Below, one piece after another: positions 31,559-42,400 of a stretch of DNA of 64,000 nucleotides; positions within the stretch are counted from its first letter, which is position 1; every line of letters starts with the position of its first letter. Source of the DNA: Chaetoceros tenuissimus (Eukaryota > Bacillariophyta > Thalassiosirophyceae > Chaetocerotales > Chaetocerotaceae); assembly GCA_021927905.1 (NCBI GenBank), contig BLLK01000019.1, positions 1,054,001-1,118,000 of the forward strand, written 5' to 3'. The translations under genes and the position numbers were made by a program. The notes beneath the pieces were generated by a model, which saw nothing but the letters and a program-made list of their open reading frames with translations, was not told the origin of the DNA and searched no databases.

Positions 31559-32776
31559 TCAAGAGATTGTTGTTGTAACGAGCCAAGCTTCATTTCTTTG
31601 TTCTTCCCTCTCATCATTAGCTCCAACACTATCGTTTCTTGCCCACGAAGACCATGAGAACTGCTTCCCAACGAGACTTTCAAGTAATAGTACATCTTGA
31701 CGAAGTGCATTCCGTAAAATCTCAGTGGTGTCTTGTGTCAAGGTAACATACTTGTACTTTTCTGTAACAACGTCTCCTCGATTCATTATCGCATAGCCAG
31801 GATTTGCAGCTTCAGTTTCATTTCTCTTCCATCTCTGCCCACCAACATGGTCCATGACCGCGTCAATAACCCCTTGAGTATCTAGGCTGATGGACTCCAT
31901 GGGAATAATCAGTATTTGTTTTGGATCTTTGACAACAGAGAGCAAGTTTTGCAGTGCCTTTCCTTGTTGGACCAACGTCAAGCCTGTTCTTCCAAGCCCT
32001 CGCTTTCTTGCTTCTTTTTCAATGTCCATCTTGGACCCACCTCGACGTACATTATCATTGAGTAGAGAGACTAGCCGATCTACTGGGTCCCTAAGCAACA
32101 TTAAAAACTTGGGCTCATCGCTGAGCGATAGGACATTTTGGGCATATTTCACGGAAGTCATTCGTGGACATCCATTCAGTATATGCGTAAAGGTATTGGA
32201 ATTGTTTCCAACTTGGCACAGATTGGTATCTTGAGTCAAAGTTGTCCATTTCTGCCATGGCCGTCCACTGCAAGGTTCCTTTTCAATTGCTTGAACAAAA
32301 GGACCTGTATTTTGGAGGTTTCCAAGTCCACCCGGCCCACGAGTCAGAAGGAAGAAAAGAGATGTAGACCCAGCCTTACCACCACCCCAGAAGTACACTT
32401 GACGACACTTGGTAGTTGTCTTTGAGGTCTTAAGAGTGACATCGACACCTGAACTGTTGATTGATATTGGTAAATCTTTCCTTTGTTTCTCATCGAACCG
32501 CGGCAAATCAATATGAAACTTGTCATCATCCTGTCCATCACTGCCATTAGAATCATCTCTATGATTGACATCAAAGTTTTCATATGTGGTAGGATATGTA
32601 TACGATGAAGCATCTACATTGTCTTCTGGTGACGATAAGAAAGCTTTCTTCAAGTCATTTTCTATTGTATTAGGTGTATCTGGCTTGCTCAAGAATAGGT
32701 AAACGGTTACAAGTAGACAGAAAGAGATGGAGAGAAAAGGAACGGGTTTCCTCTTTTTACTTGGTCCTCTTCTCAT
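31559..32776 (-). CDS. Golgi type II membrane sulfotransferase
   Basis: 405 aa: a basic N-terminus (RRGPSKKRKP), one membrane anchor (about 13-30), an acidic stem to about residue 125, then a sulfotransferase domain. The PAPS-binding loop is FWGGGKAGSTSL (129-140); the 3'-phosphate motif is FLMLLRDPVDRLVSLLND (225-241). This is the layout of carbohydrate (heparan/NDST-like) sulfotransferases, which move sulfate from PAPS onto glycans or proteins in the Golgi lumen. Acceptor unknown. The gene sits between two diverged direct repeats. Diatom cell-wall glycans and silica proteins are sulfated, which gives a plausible role. Confidence 0.8.
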   Translation of the reverse strand: MRRGPSKKRKPVPFLSISFCLLVTVYLFLSKPDTPNTIENDLKKAFLSSPEDNVDASSYTYPTTYENFDVNHRDDSNGSDGQDDDKFHIDLPRFDEKQRKDLPISINSSGVDVTLKTSKTTTKCRQVYFWGGGKAGSTSLFFLLTRGPGGLGNLQNTGPFVQAIEKEPCSGRPWQKWTTLTQDTNLCQVGNNSNTFTHILNGCPRMTSVKYAQNVLSLSDEPKFLMLLRDPVDRLVSLLNDNVRRGGSKMDIEKEARKRGLGRTGLTLVQQGKALQNLLSVVKDPKQILIIPMESISLDTQGVIDAVMDHVGGQRWKRNETEAANPGYAIMNRGDVVTEKYKYVTLTQDTTEILRNALRQDVLLLESLVGKQFSWSSWARNDSVGANDEREEQRNEAWLVTTTIS

Positions 32777-33416
32777 TGTAGTATGTGGGTTGAGGAGATT
32801 GAAGCTGGCTTGAGATTAAACAAACATTTAGTTCATACACTGTCATGCAACAGCCTCTGATAATCGGTTCGACGGCACTACATGCGAGTCTTGACTAGAC
32901 CTTTATTGTAAGTAAGTAGAGTAGAAGCTCTATTGAACATGCTATGCTATCTATTGGCATTAGCTGCTGTGTGTTGGTACTTGTTGGGTTTTGTTGCTCT
33001 TCCATTTTCGATACGGTTATTTTGGATAACGTCTTGAACGATCTCACATTTTTAATTTTATTCTTTGCATCCATTCTTTTTCATTAGCTTTATTCTTCAT
33101 TTCCATTGTCACTTGAATAATACTGACAGCCTAATGTTTCACTTAAATTAATGCTTTGTTGCAATGGAAAGAATATGAACAAGAAAATATAGCAAACAAT
33201 CTTTCAAGATGGGTTTGTCAGGTTGGTAGATTCCATCCTCACTGACATCTTTCATCGCCAACGAGCACCTGGCTTGCTCGCTCTCCAAAAGAAAAATGAG
33301 AGAAGCCATCTGTTCATTCCAATCCTATTCTATTGGATACATATCTTTATCCTGTCTTTATTCATTCTATTATTATATACTGTACATATATCTATACTCT
33401 AGCACATATATAAATC
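32777..33416. other. Divergent spacer with the right repeat copy
   Basis: Between the sulfotransferase start (-) and importin alpha (+). It holds the right copy of the ~370-bp direct repeat (listed separately). TATATAAAT just before 33417 may be a late TATA-like stretch but is very close to the ATG. Confidence 0.4.
32885..33247 (+). repeat. Right copy of the ~370-bp direct repeat
   Basis: Counterpart of 31075-31450, offset about 1.81 kb. Its ATG at 32939 also opens a signal-peptide-like ORF (MLCYLLALAAVCWYLLGFVA), so both copies keep the same hydrophobic coding trace. Confidence 0.75.
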
Positions 33417-35345
33417 ATGATTCAAGCCAAAGATCGACCTCGAAGAAAACACAAAGCTGGCATCGATCAAGATGAAAATCGACATAGGAGAAATCATACA
33501 ACTCTTCAAATTAGAAAACAAAAACGAAAAGCTGGTCTTGCCATGAGAAGAAATTTGACTTCGGACAATGGATCATCGTATAATACAGCTATGGATACTT
33601 CTGCTAATGCTTCTGCTACATCTGCTAATACATCTACACCTGCAGCACCTCAATGTCCACTTCCTTCCTTTCTCAATCGAAAAGATTTAACATTGACATC
33701 TGAATTGATTCAAGTATTGACCACCATTCCAACAAGAACAGATAACAATGGACAAGATCCACATACCAATACATCATCCTCATCCACCGATATGAACATG
33801 GAGGATCAAGAGACATTACTCGTGACACAAATGAACAACTCAAATCTAATACCCATCTTACTCCAAACCATTAATTCCTATCATGAAATGTCCGAATCAT
33901 TTATGAAGAATGTAGAAGATGGCGGTGATGAAATTTCTTATGATGATTCGTTTCAAACGGATATTCAAGAACAGGCCATCGTCTGTTTGGGGAATATAGC
34001 GGGTACTTCTCAAGAAATGAAATTGTTTTTGTTGAATACAAATTACAAACACATGTCTGTCATTACTTCACTTGTATCTATCATGACACAAGTACAAAAG
34101 CATATTCAAACAATGGCGAAGGAGGATTGTTTCAATGATCGGAGTCACATGTTCTTTCCAGAGATTAAAATGTGTTGGAATCTTTTGGAGAAATTGACAT
34201 GGACGTTATCGACATTATGTCGTGGTAAAGTGGATTTTGATAAAGTATCAATCATGATTCCGAGTTTGTTGGATTTGTATCAAGTCAATTTGGAATATTT
34301 ACGAGAACATGCTGGAAATCATACACATGCCAAAATTGTGTTGCAGATTTTAACCAATGTGATTTGGACCTTGGCATACATGACGAATGATGCGACGGAG
34401 GATCAATTGATGGGATTGCATTGTGAAGCGTTTCGACATTTGGACGATGCCATTTTTGAATCTTTGGAGGAGACATTGGCTTTGAAATATACCTATGTGG
34501 CGAAAGCTATTGTCGAAGCTGTCAATCGTGGTGAAGCGTTTTCGATGCAGCATGAAGACAAGTCGGATTTACACATGACTTTGACCAATTTGCAATTGGG
34601 GGCTTTGAGGATCTTTTCGAATTATACCATTGGGGATTCGACTCATGATTATTATGAAGAGAAGTTGACGAGGTACTTTTGTACTGATTCGTTAGTTCAG
34701 ACTTTATGTAGTATCCTGGTGGCGAGTTTAAATGGAACGTCTACTTCCAAAGATGTTGCTATGGAGGCTCTGTATCTATGTTCAAATCTTGCAGATCAAG
34801 GAGAAAGATTCTGTGTAAATTGTATCATGAACAATGCATCGTTTTTGAAAATATTGTTGGATATTATTGAAAATGGACAACGAGATTTAAAGATTGAAGC
34901 TTTGTGGGTGATTGGGAATTCCATGGAATGGTTGTATACTCGTGAAATACATGAACTTGTTACGAAACATGATTTGCTAAAGTATCTATGTCTGAATTTA
35001 GAGTTTTATGATACAAAGACTACATTAATGGTATTGGATAGCATTGATTCTTCATTACAAGCTGGTGAATCGCTCGAACAGAGTCCGAATTACCAAAGTC
35101 GGTTGGAAGAAGTGGATGGGATTGATAAAATTGAGTCTCTGCAGACACACGTCGATGATTCAATCTATCAACGAGCTTTGCAAATTATTGAAAACTACTT
35201 TGAAGTAGACAAGGAAGAAGAATACGAAGATGCAAATGTTCATGATCAATGGAGAGATAATTTTCCTGCTACTGAAGAATGGAGAAAGGAACACGAAGAA
35301 GGTGAGCCATTTGTAGAAAAGCACTTTAATAGTGGCTTTGCATAG
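33417..35345 (+). CDS. Importin alpha-like (karyopherin alpha), divergent
   Basis: 642 aa. The N-terminus is an importin-beta-binding domain: RRKHKAGIDQDENRHRRNHT followed by LQIRKQKRKAGLAMRR. A Ser/Thr/Asn-rich linker follows, then armadillo repeats from about residue 180: QEQAIVCLGNIAGTSQEMK, VIWTLAYMTND, ALRIFSNYTIGD, ALYLCSNLADQ, IEALWVIGNSMEW. Several carry the W..N ladder that holds nuclear localisation signals, but less regularly than canonical importin alpha. It should bind cargo NLSs and importin beta for nuclear import. The acidic C-terminal part is longer than usual. Either a fast-evolving importin alpha or a second diatom isoform. Confidence 0.8.
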   Translation: MIQAKDRPRRKHKAGIDQDENRHRRNHTTLQIRKQKRKAGLAMRRNLTSDNGSSYNTAMDTSANASATSANTSTPAAPQCPLPSFLNRKDLTLTSELIQVLTTIPTRTDNNGQDPHTNTSSSSTDMNMEDQETLLVTQMNNSNLIPILLQTINSYHEMSESFMKNVEDGGDEISYDDSFQTDIQEQAIVCLGNIAGTSQEMKLFLLNTNYKHMSVITSLVSIMTQVQKHIQTMAKEDCFNDRSHMFFPEIKMCWNLLEKLTWTLSTLCRGKVDFDKVSIMIPSLLDLYQVNLEYLREHAGNHTHAKIVLQILTNVIWTLAYMTNDATEDQLMGLHCEAFRHLDDAIFESLEETLALKYTYVAKAIVEAVNRGEAFSMQHEDKSDLHMTLTNLQLGALRIFSNYTIGDSTHDYYEEKLTRYFCTDSLVQTLCSILVASLNGTSTSKDVAMEALYLCSNLADQGERFCVNCIMNNASFLKILLDIIENGQRDLKIEALWVIGNSMEWLYTREIHELVTKHDLLKYLCLNLEFYDTKTTLMVLDSIDSSLQAGESLEQSPNYQSRLEEVDGIDKIESLQTHVDDSIYQRALQIIENYFEVDKEEEYEDANVHDQWRDNFPATEEWRKEHEEGEPFVEKHFNSGFA

Positions 35346-35734
35346 TGTAGAGCTAAAAGATAAACATATTCAAGGGGGAGTGAAGTGATGCACTGGGTGC
35401 AGTATTCCAGTCAAATTTATAATGAGAGAAATAATAGCTTTTTATGACCTTTTTTGAAACCGTTAAAATGCTATCGCATATAGTATGTACGTACGTCTCA
35501 ACAATTTCAACATGAAGTAGGGTAGTAGGGTTCCTCGTTCCTCCACGATCGACCCAAAGGTCAAACAAAAAGGCAAAGAGGCAAAAGAAACTCTCTCAAA
35601 AGATACGAAGGTCTAACATCATTGAAGAAGTTGATAAATAAAACACCATCCAAGCTTGAAGTCTGAGAGAGAGCAGTGAAGAAGTTCATTCTTCTCATTA
35701 TCTCCAACTCTAGTACACTGACACCACCAACAAA
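35346..35734. other. Intergenic, no gene seen
   Basis: Promoter region of the FAD monooxygenase gene; a CT-rich stretch precedes its start. Nothing else recognised. Confidence 0.4.
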
Positions 35735-37486
35735 ATGAAGATCTCCACTACCACTCTCACCTTGGTGATCCTAAAGGTAGCTACCCCCCTCACAATGCTC
35801 TCCGATGCCTTTATCCACCCTACAAATACAAACATAATCAAATCTAGCTCCTGCACTACAGCCAAAACTTCCATGGCTTCTCCCTCGTTGTCATCTTCGG
35901 CCCTCAAATATAAAAATTCAGGTGACGATACCCCCGCCAAAAATGCAAATATCACTAGTCGTATTGCTCCTGCAGACTCAGCCGCCTTCACAACCGTAGA
36001 TAAGGATATCAGCATTGCAATCGTCGGCGGTGGTATTGGTGGAATGGCCTTAGCATTATCACTAGCTGATGCTGGATTGACTAACCTTGATATTTACGAA
36101 TCAGTTCCAACTATATCAGAATTGGGAGTGGGTATTAACATTCAACCACACGCAATACGAGAATTATACGAGCTAGGCTTGGGAGAAGAATTGGCAAAGA
36201 CGGGTATACCGACACGTGAGATCTTGTATTATCATAAAAATGGTCAGTTCATCTATGGCGAACCTCGAGGCTTAGGCGCAGGATATAATTGGCCACAGTA
36301 CTCTATGCATCGAGGAAATTTACTTGGATTATTATATAGAGCTGTCAAATCTACGTTGGGAGAAGATCGAATTCATACTGGTCATAAGGTCGTTGATTGT
36401 GGCAGCATCACAGGGAGCTTACACACTGACGCTGGTAAGAGAAGCAGTGGAGATGGGAGTAGTAATGATGAACAAGCAGCCTGGGCCGAATTCCTAATGA
36501 GGAAAGAGGGCAGCAATGAAGTGGATACCAAGAAAAGGATTACTGCCGATTTGATTATTGGTTGTGATGGAGTACATTCCAATGTGAGAAAAGCACTTAC
36601 TAAGGAAGGTGCACCAACATGGATTGGTATTACAATGCTTCGTGGGCTAACGAGAATGAAACCGTTCAAAACTGGCCGTACCATGACTATCATAGGACCC
36701 ATTGAGAATGAAATGGTGTGAGTCTTATTTATGCTGCAATCAATTCCATTCACATATGAACCTTTATTCAGTCCTCATTAATCAATATCCTTTCCTCCTT
36801 CTCATAGGATCTACCCAATCTCAAAAGAAGCAGAGGACGAGGGAGAATCTCTCGTAAACTGGGTTGCGCTAATGAGAACAAACAACGATGAGCAAGACAT
36901 ATCGAAGGAAAGGTGGAATGTACGGGTAGAAAATCTCGAAGAAGCAATTCAACCATTTTTAGATTTCAAGTACGATTTCATTGATGTACCAAAAATGATC
37001 CGAAATGCAGATGACGTCTATCAGTATCCCATGATTGATCGACCTCCGCTTGACACGTGGGTGTATGGTAATATTGCACTTCTCGGTGATGCTGCACATC
37101 CAATGATACCAATTGGCGCAAATGGAGCCACACAGACCATCATTGATGCACGTATTCTTGCCCTCGCACTTTCTTCTAAGGCGACGATACCAGATGCATT
37201 GGAATGGTATGATGAACACCGAAGAGATGCAGTGAATCGGATCGTGCGCGCAAATCGCGAGGAGAGTGAAACTAGATTCCTAGAACTTATTCACAGTGAG
37301 GCACCAGATGGCTTTGATGATTTGGATGACATTATCACCACGGAAGAATTGGATGACATTAGTAAAAACTACAAGAAATTGGCCGGCTTTGACCCTGATG
37401 AACTGAATGCTAGAGAATCTTATTCTGTTGAATCCTGGCAAAGTAGCAAATATGATAGCAGTAGACCAGGGACGGCAACAGATTGA
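35735..37486 (+). CDS. FAD-dependent monooxygenase (salicylate hydroxylase-like, class A flavoprotein)
   Basis: Exons 35735-36717 and 36808-37486 (90-nt intron, GTGAGT...CATAG) give 553 aa; the junction reads EMVIYPIS, as in the family. A signal peptide followed by SDAFIHPTNT (Phe at the cleavage junction) indicates plastid targeting. The FAD Rossmann motif is AIVGGGIGGMALALSLADAG (96-115); the second FAD motif GDAAHPMIPIGANGATQTI starts at 421; a DLIIGCDGVHSNVRKAL motif lies between. Such enzymes hydroxylate or epoxidise aromatic or isoprenoid substrates with NAD(P)H and O2; zeaxanthin epoxidases share the fold. Substrate not determinable. Confidence 0.85.
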
Positions 37487-38027
37487 TTCCTACCTCTAGT
37501 AGCAATTTACACACTTGCGTACAATGATTACTTTTATTAGACTATCTACTACCCAATACGGAAATCGCACATTCTCTTTTGACGCCAGATATATGAATAG
37601 ATTTTATTTTAAAAAAAGAATTTACTATGATGAACAAATAAAAAGATCCCGCAAAAGTCAATTATGCACCAGATTAGTTTATTCAAAGTTGTCTCGAGCA
37701 TCCTTGTTCACCAATTAAATGATACAAGGGCTGATTTAGCTGCAAAAACTCATGTAGGTAACTCATCAATTTGAATTTGTTGGACTTCCTCTACTTAAGC
37801 ATGTTTTATTTTTTATTTTACGAACTTTTTTTTGGCTGTGCCAATGTCATATGTTCATGGGATTGAACCATTTGACTCTGTACACAGGACCGGGGCTTAA
37901 GTAAAAAGTTTGGCGAGAATTCTAGAATCAATCTCAAATCATCATACTAACGAACTTCAAGGAGCTCACAATAAAAGCTTCCGATCAACCAGGCTGACAT
38001 TTTAACTTCTTGTATTCAATCCTCAAC
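37487..38027. other. Intergenic, no gene seen
   Basis: 541 bp, AT-rich, with short ORFs lacking any recognisable content. Confidence 0.5.
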
Positions 38028-39104
38028 ATGAACCTCAGAGGCTTTAATCTCCTTCTATTCATTGCAACAGCCAAAGGAGCAGTTGCAGATAACATGCTTG
38101 GTTTCGATATCTATGGAGACTCTTCAAAATTCGACCCATCTGATTACATCACTGTAGACCCAGATACTTGCGAATATCACGCTGAAGTTCATATTAACTT
38201 TGGTGCTGCTGATCCTCCTTTCCCATCAGGAGAGGCCGATTGCACTACAATCGAATCAACAGCATGTAATGGTCAATCCTGTTTGTTTGAAGTTCGCAAT
38301 GTGTACAAGTTGTCAAAGTCTTTCAAGAAGTATACCGGTTTCAATCATATCGGTTTAGATTGGAGTCCGTGTGGTCATCCTCCTGCTGAGGTAAGTAATC
38401 CTTGACGATTGAAGAAGTCTTGTGTTGTTTGATATCCACTAACATTTGATTTGACATCGCATCAAAGAAATTTGGAAAGCCTCATTGGAATATGCATATT
38501 TTTCGTGTTTCTCCAAAAGAACGTGAGCAGGTATATTGCGAGAATATGCCCAACCCTTTCATTTGTAACTTCGAGGAAGAACAGCCTAATATTGAGGGGA
38601 GAAAGTTTTTCGTTCATGGAACAAATAAAGATGGTAACCTTGCCAATGTACCTTCGAGCTTTTCAGCTGCACTTGATACAGCTGTGCCAGGAGAAGGTGT
38701 TCATGCTTGGGATATTGAAAACACTGCAAATGTAACCGATTGGAACGAGCCTCTCTTGATTGAGGGACTATACGACGGTATGAATGTATTTTGTTATTTA
38801 CTTCAACAACAAGGAAACACTTGAACTCATATTTTTTCATTCATCGTTTGTAGGAGGAATTCAATTCTGGGAACCAATGTTTCCTGTCGAGTTTGTAACT
38901 GGTGATAGTGAGAAGTTTTATGAATCAAATGAAACATATGCATCCCAGACTATCGTCTCTCTTCCATCTTATTGGTCAATGACATACAATCCAGATACAG
39001 GAGTCACAACATTGGTACTCGAGGGAAAAGCTCAGAAATGTCCAAAGAATTCAAAGAGTGGTAAATCTGCAAAAACAGGAAAGGCGAGAAGAATTAGAAA
39101 GTAG
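38028..39104 (+). CDS. Secreted DUF5602-like protein with C-terminal K-x-x-K lysine cluster
   Basis: Three exons: 38028-38390, 38468-38777, 38854-39104 (introns 77 and 76 nt, GTAAGT and GTATGA donors), 307 aa. Signal peptide MNLRGFNLLLFIATAKGAVA. The core (about 20-280) resembles the DUF5602/TTHB210-like fold, with NHIGLDWSPCGHPP, then GKPHWNMHIFRVSPKERE with paired His. The tail reads KAQKCPKNSKSGKSAKTGKA, lysine at every third residue over seven steps: the pentalysine-cluster spacing of silaffins and cingulins. A secreted or silica-associated location is inferred. Its neighbours include a second K-x-x-K protein and a membrane SET protein. Confidence 0.8.
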
Positions 39105-39675
39105 ACTTGGTTGTAGAGTTGTTGAGCCCTTGCACTTCACCACCAATATAGCATATTGCTATCTCATAGACAACAATGTAATGGCTATGAGTGCCAGAAT
39201 ATAACATACATGTATGAAAGATCCAATACTAGACCATAAGGATAATATTATGTAAAGCAGTAAATAGTCAATTCTCCTCTCTTGTTCAATCGTTACATCA
39301 AATCACCCTCGATAGTGATATTTTATGATAAGCAAAGCAAGGATGAAAAGGTCAAGGTTGCAAATCATTAAATTTCCATAATGCCTTCTAGTCAAGTTTA
39401 CAATCATGCCAAATGGCACCTTATTCTTTTCCAATAATTGTATATGACGTCAAATTTCTCTCTCCCTCAAGGTGTTTCATCTACGTCTATTGGAGCGAGT
39501 TTAGGCCTTGTTGTGGTTGTCGGAAATTGTAAGTTCAGTTTGGAACCATCACTCCTATACTTCACTTTTGATTGATAGCAAAGGATCCATATTTACTGCA
39601 CAAATGAATATGAATAAAGTCTATCTGAAAGCAACAGGAACTTATCACACATGCAAGAAAGAAAGTAAGAATATC
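39105..39675. other. Convergent spacer
   Basis: 571 bp between the K-x-x-K gene and the FAH gene 3' end. TATGACGTCAAAT at about 39446 contains a full TGACGTCA. No gene seen. Confidence 0.4.
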
Positions 39676-40386
39676 TTAATCCTTCTCAGGTTCACCAACA
39701 GTAAAGACACATGGCGGCAAATCGCCACATTCAATCTTGATTTCATCTCCAACATGGATTGCACCAACGCCTGCAGGCGTACCAGTAAAGATCAAATCAC
39801 CAGGCTTTAATCGAAAATACTGACTCAATATGGAAATCATTTCAGGTATACTCCAAATCATATGATCAATAGTAGAATTTTGCTTCATCTTTCCATTGAC
39901 ACTCAAGGAAATCTTTGCATCATTTTGCAAATCCATGTCATCCTTTGGAACAATTGGACCACATGGAGCAGAATAATCAAATCCTTTTGCGACTGCCCAT
40001 GGTTTGCCCTGTTTCTCAGCTTGAGATTGTAAATCTCTTCGATTGAGATCTGCACCAATGGCATAACCGTATACATATCGCATAGCATCTTGTTGTGTTA
40101 TATTAAGACCTTGTTTTCCTATTGCTACAACTAGCTCTGCTTCATGATGTACATCCTTTGTCATGGGAGGATATGGTATGGAAGCTTGTATGGTAGTGTC
40201 AACGATTGCATCACTGGGCTTTTGGAAGATGCAAGGAGAGTCTTTATCTGAATGTCCCATTTCAATTGAATGTTCTTTGTAATTTCCTCCTATGCAGTAA
40301 ATTCTATTGACTGGAAATCGAGCAGACTTTGTTCCTAGATTTGTTGAGAGGATCGTCAGTGTCGGAGATGTTACTACTATGTTCAT
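39676..40386 (-). CDS. Fumarylacetoacetate hydrolase family protein (FAHD1-like acylpyruvase)
   Basis: 236 aa, single exon, covering just the FAH fold. Signatures: IYCIGGNYKEHSIEMGH at the start, IFQKPSDAIV, the metal-binding VHHEAELVVAIG (His/Glu/Glu set), GYAIGADLNRRDLQ, KGFDYSAPCGPIVP, and GDLIFTGTPAGVGAIHVGD. FAHD1-type enzymes hydrolyse acylpyruvates or decarboxylate oxaloacetate with Mg2+. No obvious targeting presequence at this start. Confidence 0.88.
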   Translation of the reverse strand: MNIVVTSPTLTILSTNLGTKSARFPVNRIYCIGGNYKEHSIEMGHSDKDSPCIFQKPSDAIVDTTIQASIPYPPMTKDVHHEAELVVAIGKQGLNITQQDAMRYVYGYAIGADLNRRDLQSQAEKQGKPWAVAKGFDYSAPCGPIVPKDDMDLQNDAKISLSVNGKMKQNSTIDHMIWSIPEMISILSQYFRLKPGDLIFTGTPAGVGAIHVGDEIKIECGDLPPCVFTVGEPEKD

Positions 40387-40969
40387 TATTATTATTGAAT
40401 GGATGTTAATGATGTAATGGATGTTACATTACAATTAAAGAGGTGATGCTACGTGAAAATGCATACAAAATCTCATCACTCCTGTCTGTGGTGTCTGGGA
40501 AAGATCTTTTTTGATCTCTCGTAATATAAGTACGTACATCGTATCTTTTCGAATGTAGCTAGATAGCTATTGCTTATGTAGCTATCGAAATATGAAAATA
40601 TCTTTTGAACAATGACGTATTCAATAGATCACTAAGTACTCTTGTGCATCATACGGTACCTTAGCTATTATGTACTGTGTGTCTGCTGAGATTGCTGATA
40701 GGCGATGATGCTTCGTTTTGCATTGACTTCATGAAGAATCAATTCTTATTGGCATTTAGTGTAATGTGAGAATTATGCACCAAGAGGAACTGTCGAGATA
40801 TCGGGTTCGGGTTCTTTTAAGAGTCAAAAGACGTAGCACGAGTGAACCGCACAGTAATTCTGGCAGAGAGAGGTAAATAGATAGCAGCAGATCACATAGT
40901 TCCTTCTATAGACCGATCCTTACCTCATCATTTGAATGAAACAAAAGCATCTTTTTAAAGACAGTATGA
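40387..40969. other. Divergent spacer
   Basis: 583 bp between the FAH gene (-) and the SET gene (+). Contains short palindromes (GTACGTAC at about 40530). No gene recognised. Confidence 0.4.
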
Positions 40970-41785
40970 ATGGTGAAGTTTGGCCAATACTACAGATTCC
41001 AAAGGAGAAGAAAGAAGAATGCAAGCCATGGTCTTTCCCATTTCTCGTCACCAGTCATCAAGATTGCATTCTTGATTTCATTCTCTACAATGATACTTCT
41101 TTTCCATTCACAATGGACAATTGAAACTTTGATTCGTCAGCATAGTTCCAAAAGCGTGAAAGAAATGGACGAGATTCAAAACATGACGTATTCAGAATTG
41201 TACAATTACTTTGATTGTGATCAAATATTTAGTGAGAAGCGTCCTTTGCCTCGAGAAGAAATATGGATTCATGCACAACAGACATTTGAAAACATTCTAA
41301 ATGATTTCTCCAAGAATACAAACGTAAAAGCTACTAGAAGAGACGGCTTTCATGTTGCACATGAGGCAAAATATACAATATCCAAGGGACGTGGCATATT
41401 TGCAGCTCAGGATATACCAAAGGGTACTTTGGTTTGGTCTACAAGACGAACAATCTTTTTTGCATCTGGAAGTTTATATCGCAAGTTTTTAATTGACATC
41501 AATCGTAATTTTGTATGTGATTTTATAGAATGGTCATGGGTACAAACATTTCAAGATGGTACGAGTCGAATAGCGATTGCATTGGATGATGGATCATTGT
41601 GTAATGATGCGGGTGATACTGCCAATATTGGCTGTAATGAAGAATTCTCGAAGTTATATAAAGGTGGTTGTGTACATAATTATATTGCTCTACATGACAT
41701 CAAGTTTGGAGATGAATTATTGTGTGATTATAGTTCTTTCGTAACTAGTGGTCCAGATGCTGGATGGAAACAGTTTTCGTTATAG
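40970..41785 (+). CDS. Membrane-anchored SET-domain protein, predicted lumenal lysine methyltransferase
   Basis: 271 aa. The N-terminus is strongly basic (RFQRRRKKN) followed by one hydrophobic helix (about 31-47, IKIAFLISFSTMILLFHS), a type II anchor placing the rest in the lumen. The SET domain runs from about 138: KGRGIFAAQDIPKGTLVW, FIEWSWVQTF, then DGSLCNDAGDTANIG in place of the usual NHSxxPN, and FGDELLCDYSSF at the end. The AdoMet-binding GRG and final Tyr region are present. Most SET enzymes are nuclear or cytosolic; a secretory one is unusual. It sits between two K-x-x-K proteins, and silaffin lysines are methylated, so those are candidate substrates (inference). Confidence 0.75.
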   Translation: MVKFGQYYRFQRRRKKNASHGLSHFSSPVIKIAFLISFSTMILLFHSQWTIETLIRQHSSKSVKEMDEIQNMTYSELYNYFDCDQIFSEKRPLPREEIWIHAQQTFENILNDFSKNTNVKATRRDGFHVAHEAKYTISKGRGIFAAQDIPKGTLVWSTRRTIFFASGSLYRKFLIDINRNFVCDFIEWSWVQTFQDGTSRIAIALDDGSLCNDAGDTANIGCNEEFSKLYKGGCVHNYIALHDIKFGDELLCDYSSFVTSGPDAGWKQFSL

Positions 41786-41920
41786 TTTATATAATATACG
41801 TACGGTACGTAGAATAGAATCATAGAAGGAAATTAAATGAAATAATAAGCCTATTTGAGAGACCAATAAAAATCTTGCTGACCTCTGAGAGATAGATTCA
41901 TAAAAAAGCTCGAATCCCAA

Positions 41921-42355
41921 TCATTCTTTGACATCAATAACATCTTTACAATCAACAATTCGTTCCGCTTTGACAACCTTTGGGCCTTTAGTTTGTTTTG
42001 GAGATTTTACACCTTTGGGAGCTTTTGCTGAAAGTCTTCTTATTGCTTTACCTGATGAAACTTGAGGTTTTCCATCACGGTGAGCTCTCAAACCTCTTTT
42101 GGGCACATTACCAGTAGTTTCTTGCTTGTTAGGATTACAAGTACAACCTTCAATATCATCATAGGTACAATCATTGTAATATACCCACGCCTTTGCATCA
42201 TAATTCCAGAACTGGTATCTACAGGAACCGTCATCGTGATAGTAATACAATTGATCATTGTTATTGAAGCAATCCTCTCCAGTACATGGTTGCCAGTTAG
42301 GTTCTTCCTCATTGTACCAGATCTTAGGGCACAAGGATTGATCCGTGTAGACCAT
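41921..42355 (-). CDS. Cys/Tyr-rich protein with C-terminal K-x-x-K lysine cluster, possibly 5'-truncated
   Basis: 144 aa. The N-terminal half is rich in Cys, Trp and Tyr (CPKIWYNEEEPNWQPCTG, QLYYYHDDGSCRYQFWNYD). An RGLRAHRDGK linker leads to RRLSAKAPKGVKSPKQTKGP, again lysine at every third residue for about seven steps. Such Cys pairs imply an oxidising secretory location, yet this ORF has no signal peptide. Only 45 bp separate its ATG from the stop of the upstream glycosyltransferase gene on the same strand. A pyrimidine-rich TTTTTTTATGAG just before the ATG could be a splice acceptor. So the first exon may be missing, or the gene may be co-transcribed with or spliced to its neighbour. 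Confidence 0.6.
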   Translation of the reverse strand: MVYTDQSLCPKIWYNEEEPNWQPCTGEDCFNNNDQLYYYHDDGSCRYQFWNYDAKAWVYYNDCTYDDIEGCTCNPNKQETTGNVPKRGLRAHRDGKPQVSSGKAIRRLSAKAPKGVKSPKQTKGPKVVKAERIVDCKDVIDVKE

Positions 42356-42400
42356 TAGTCTCTCATAAAAAAATTTGGAGTATTAAAAACCTCAACAGCA

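Noticed and set aside
31075-33247. Reading the two direct repeats as LTRs of a retroelement
   Set aside because: No TG..CA ends, primer binding site, polypurine tract or retroelement proteins; the interior is a sulfotransferase gene on the opposite strand.
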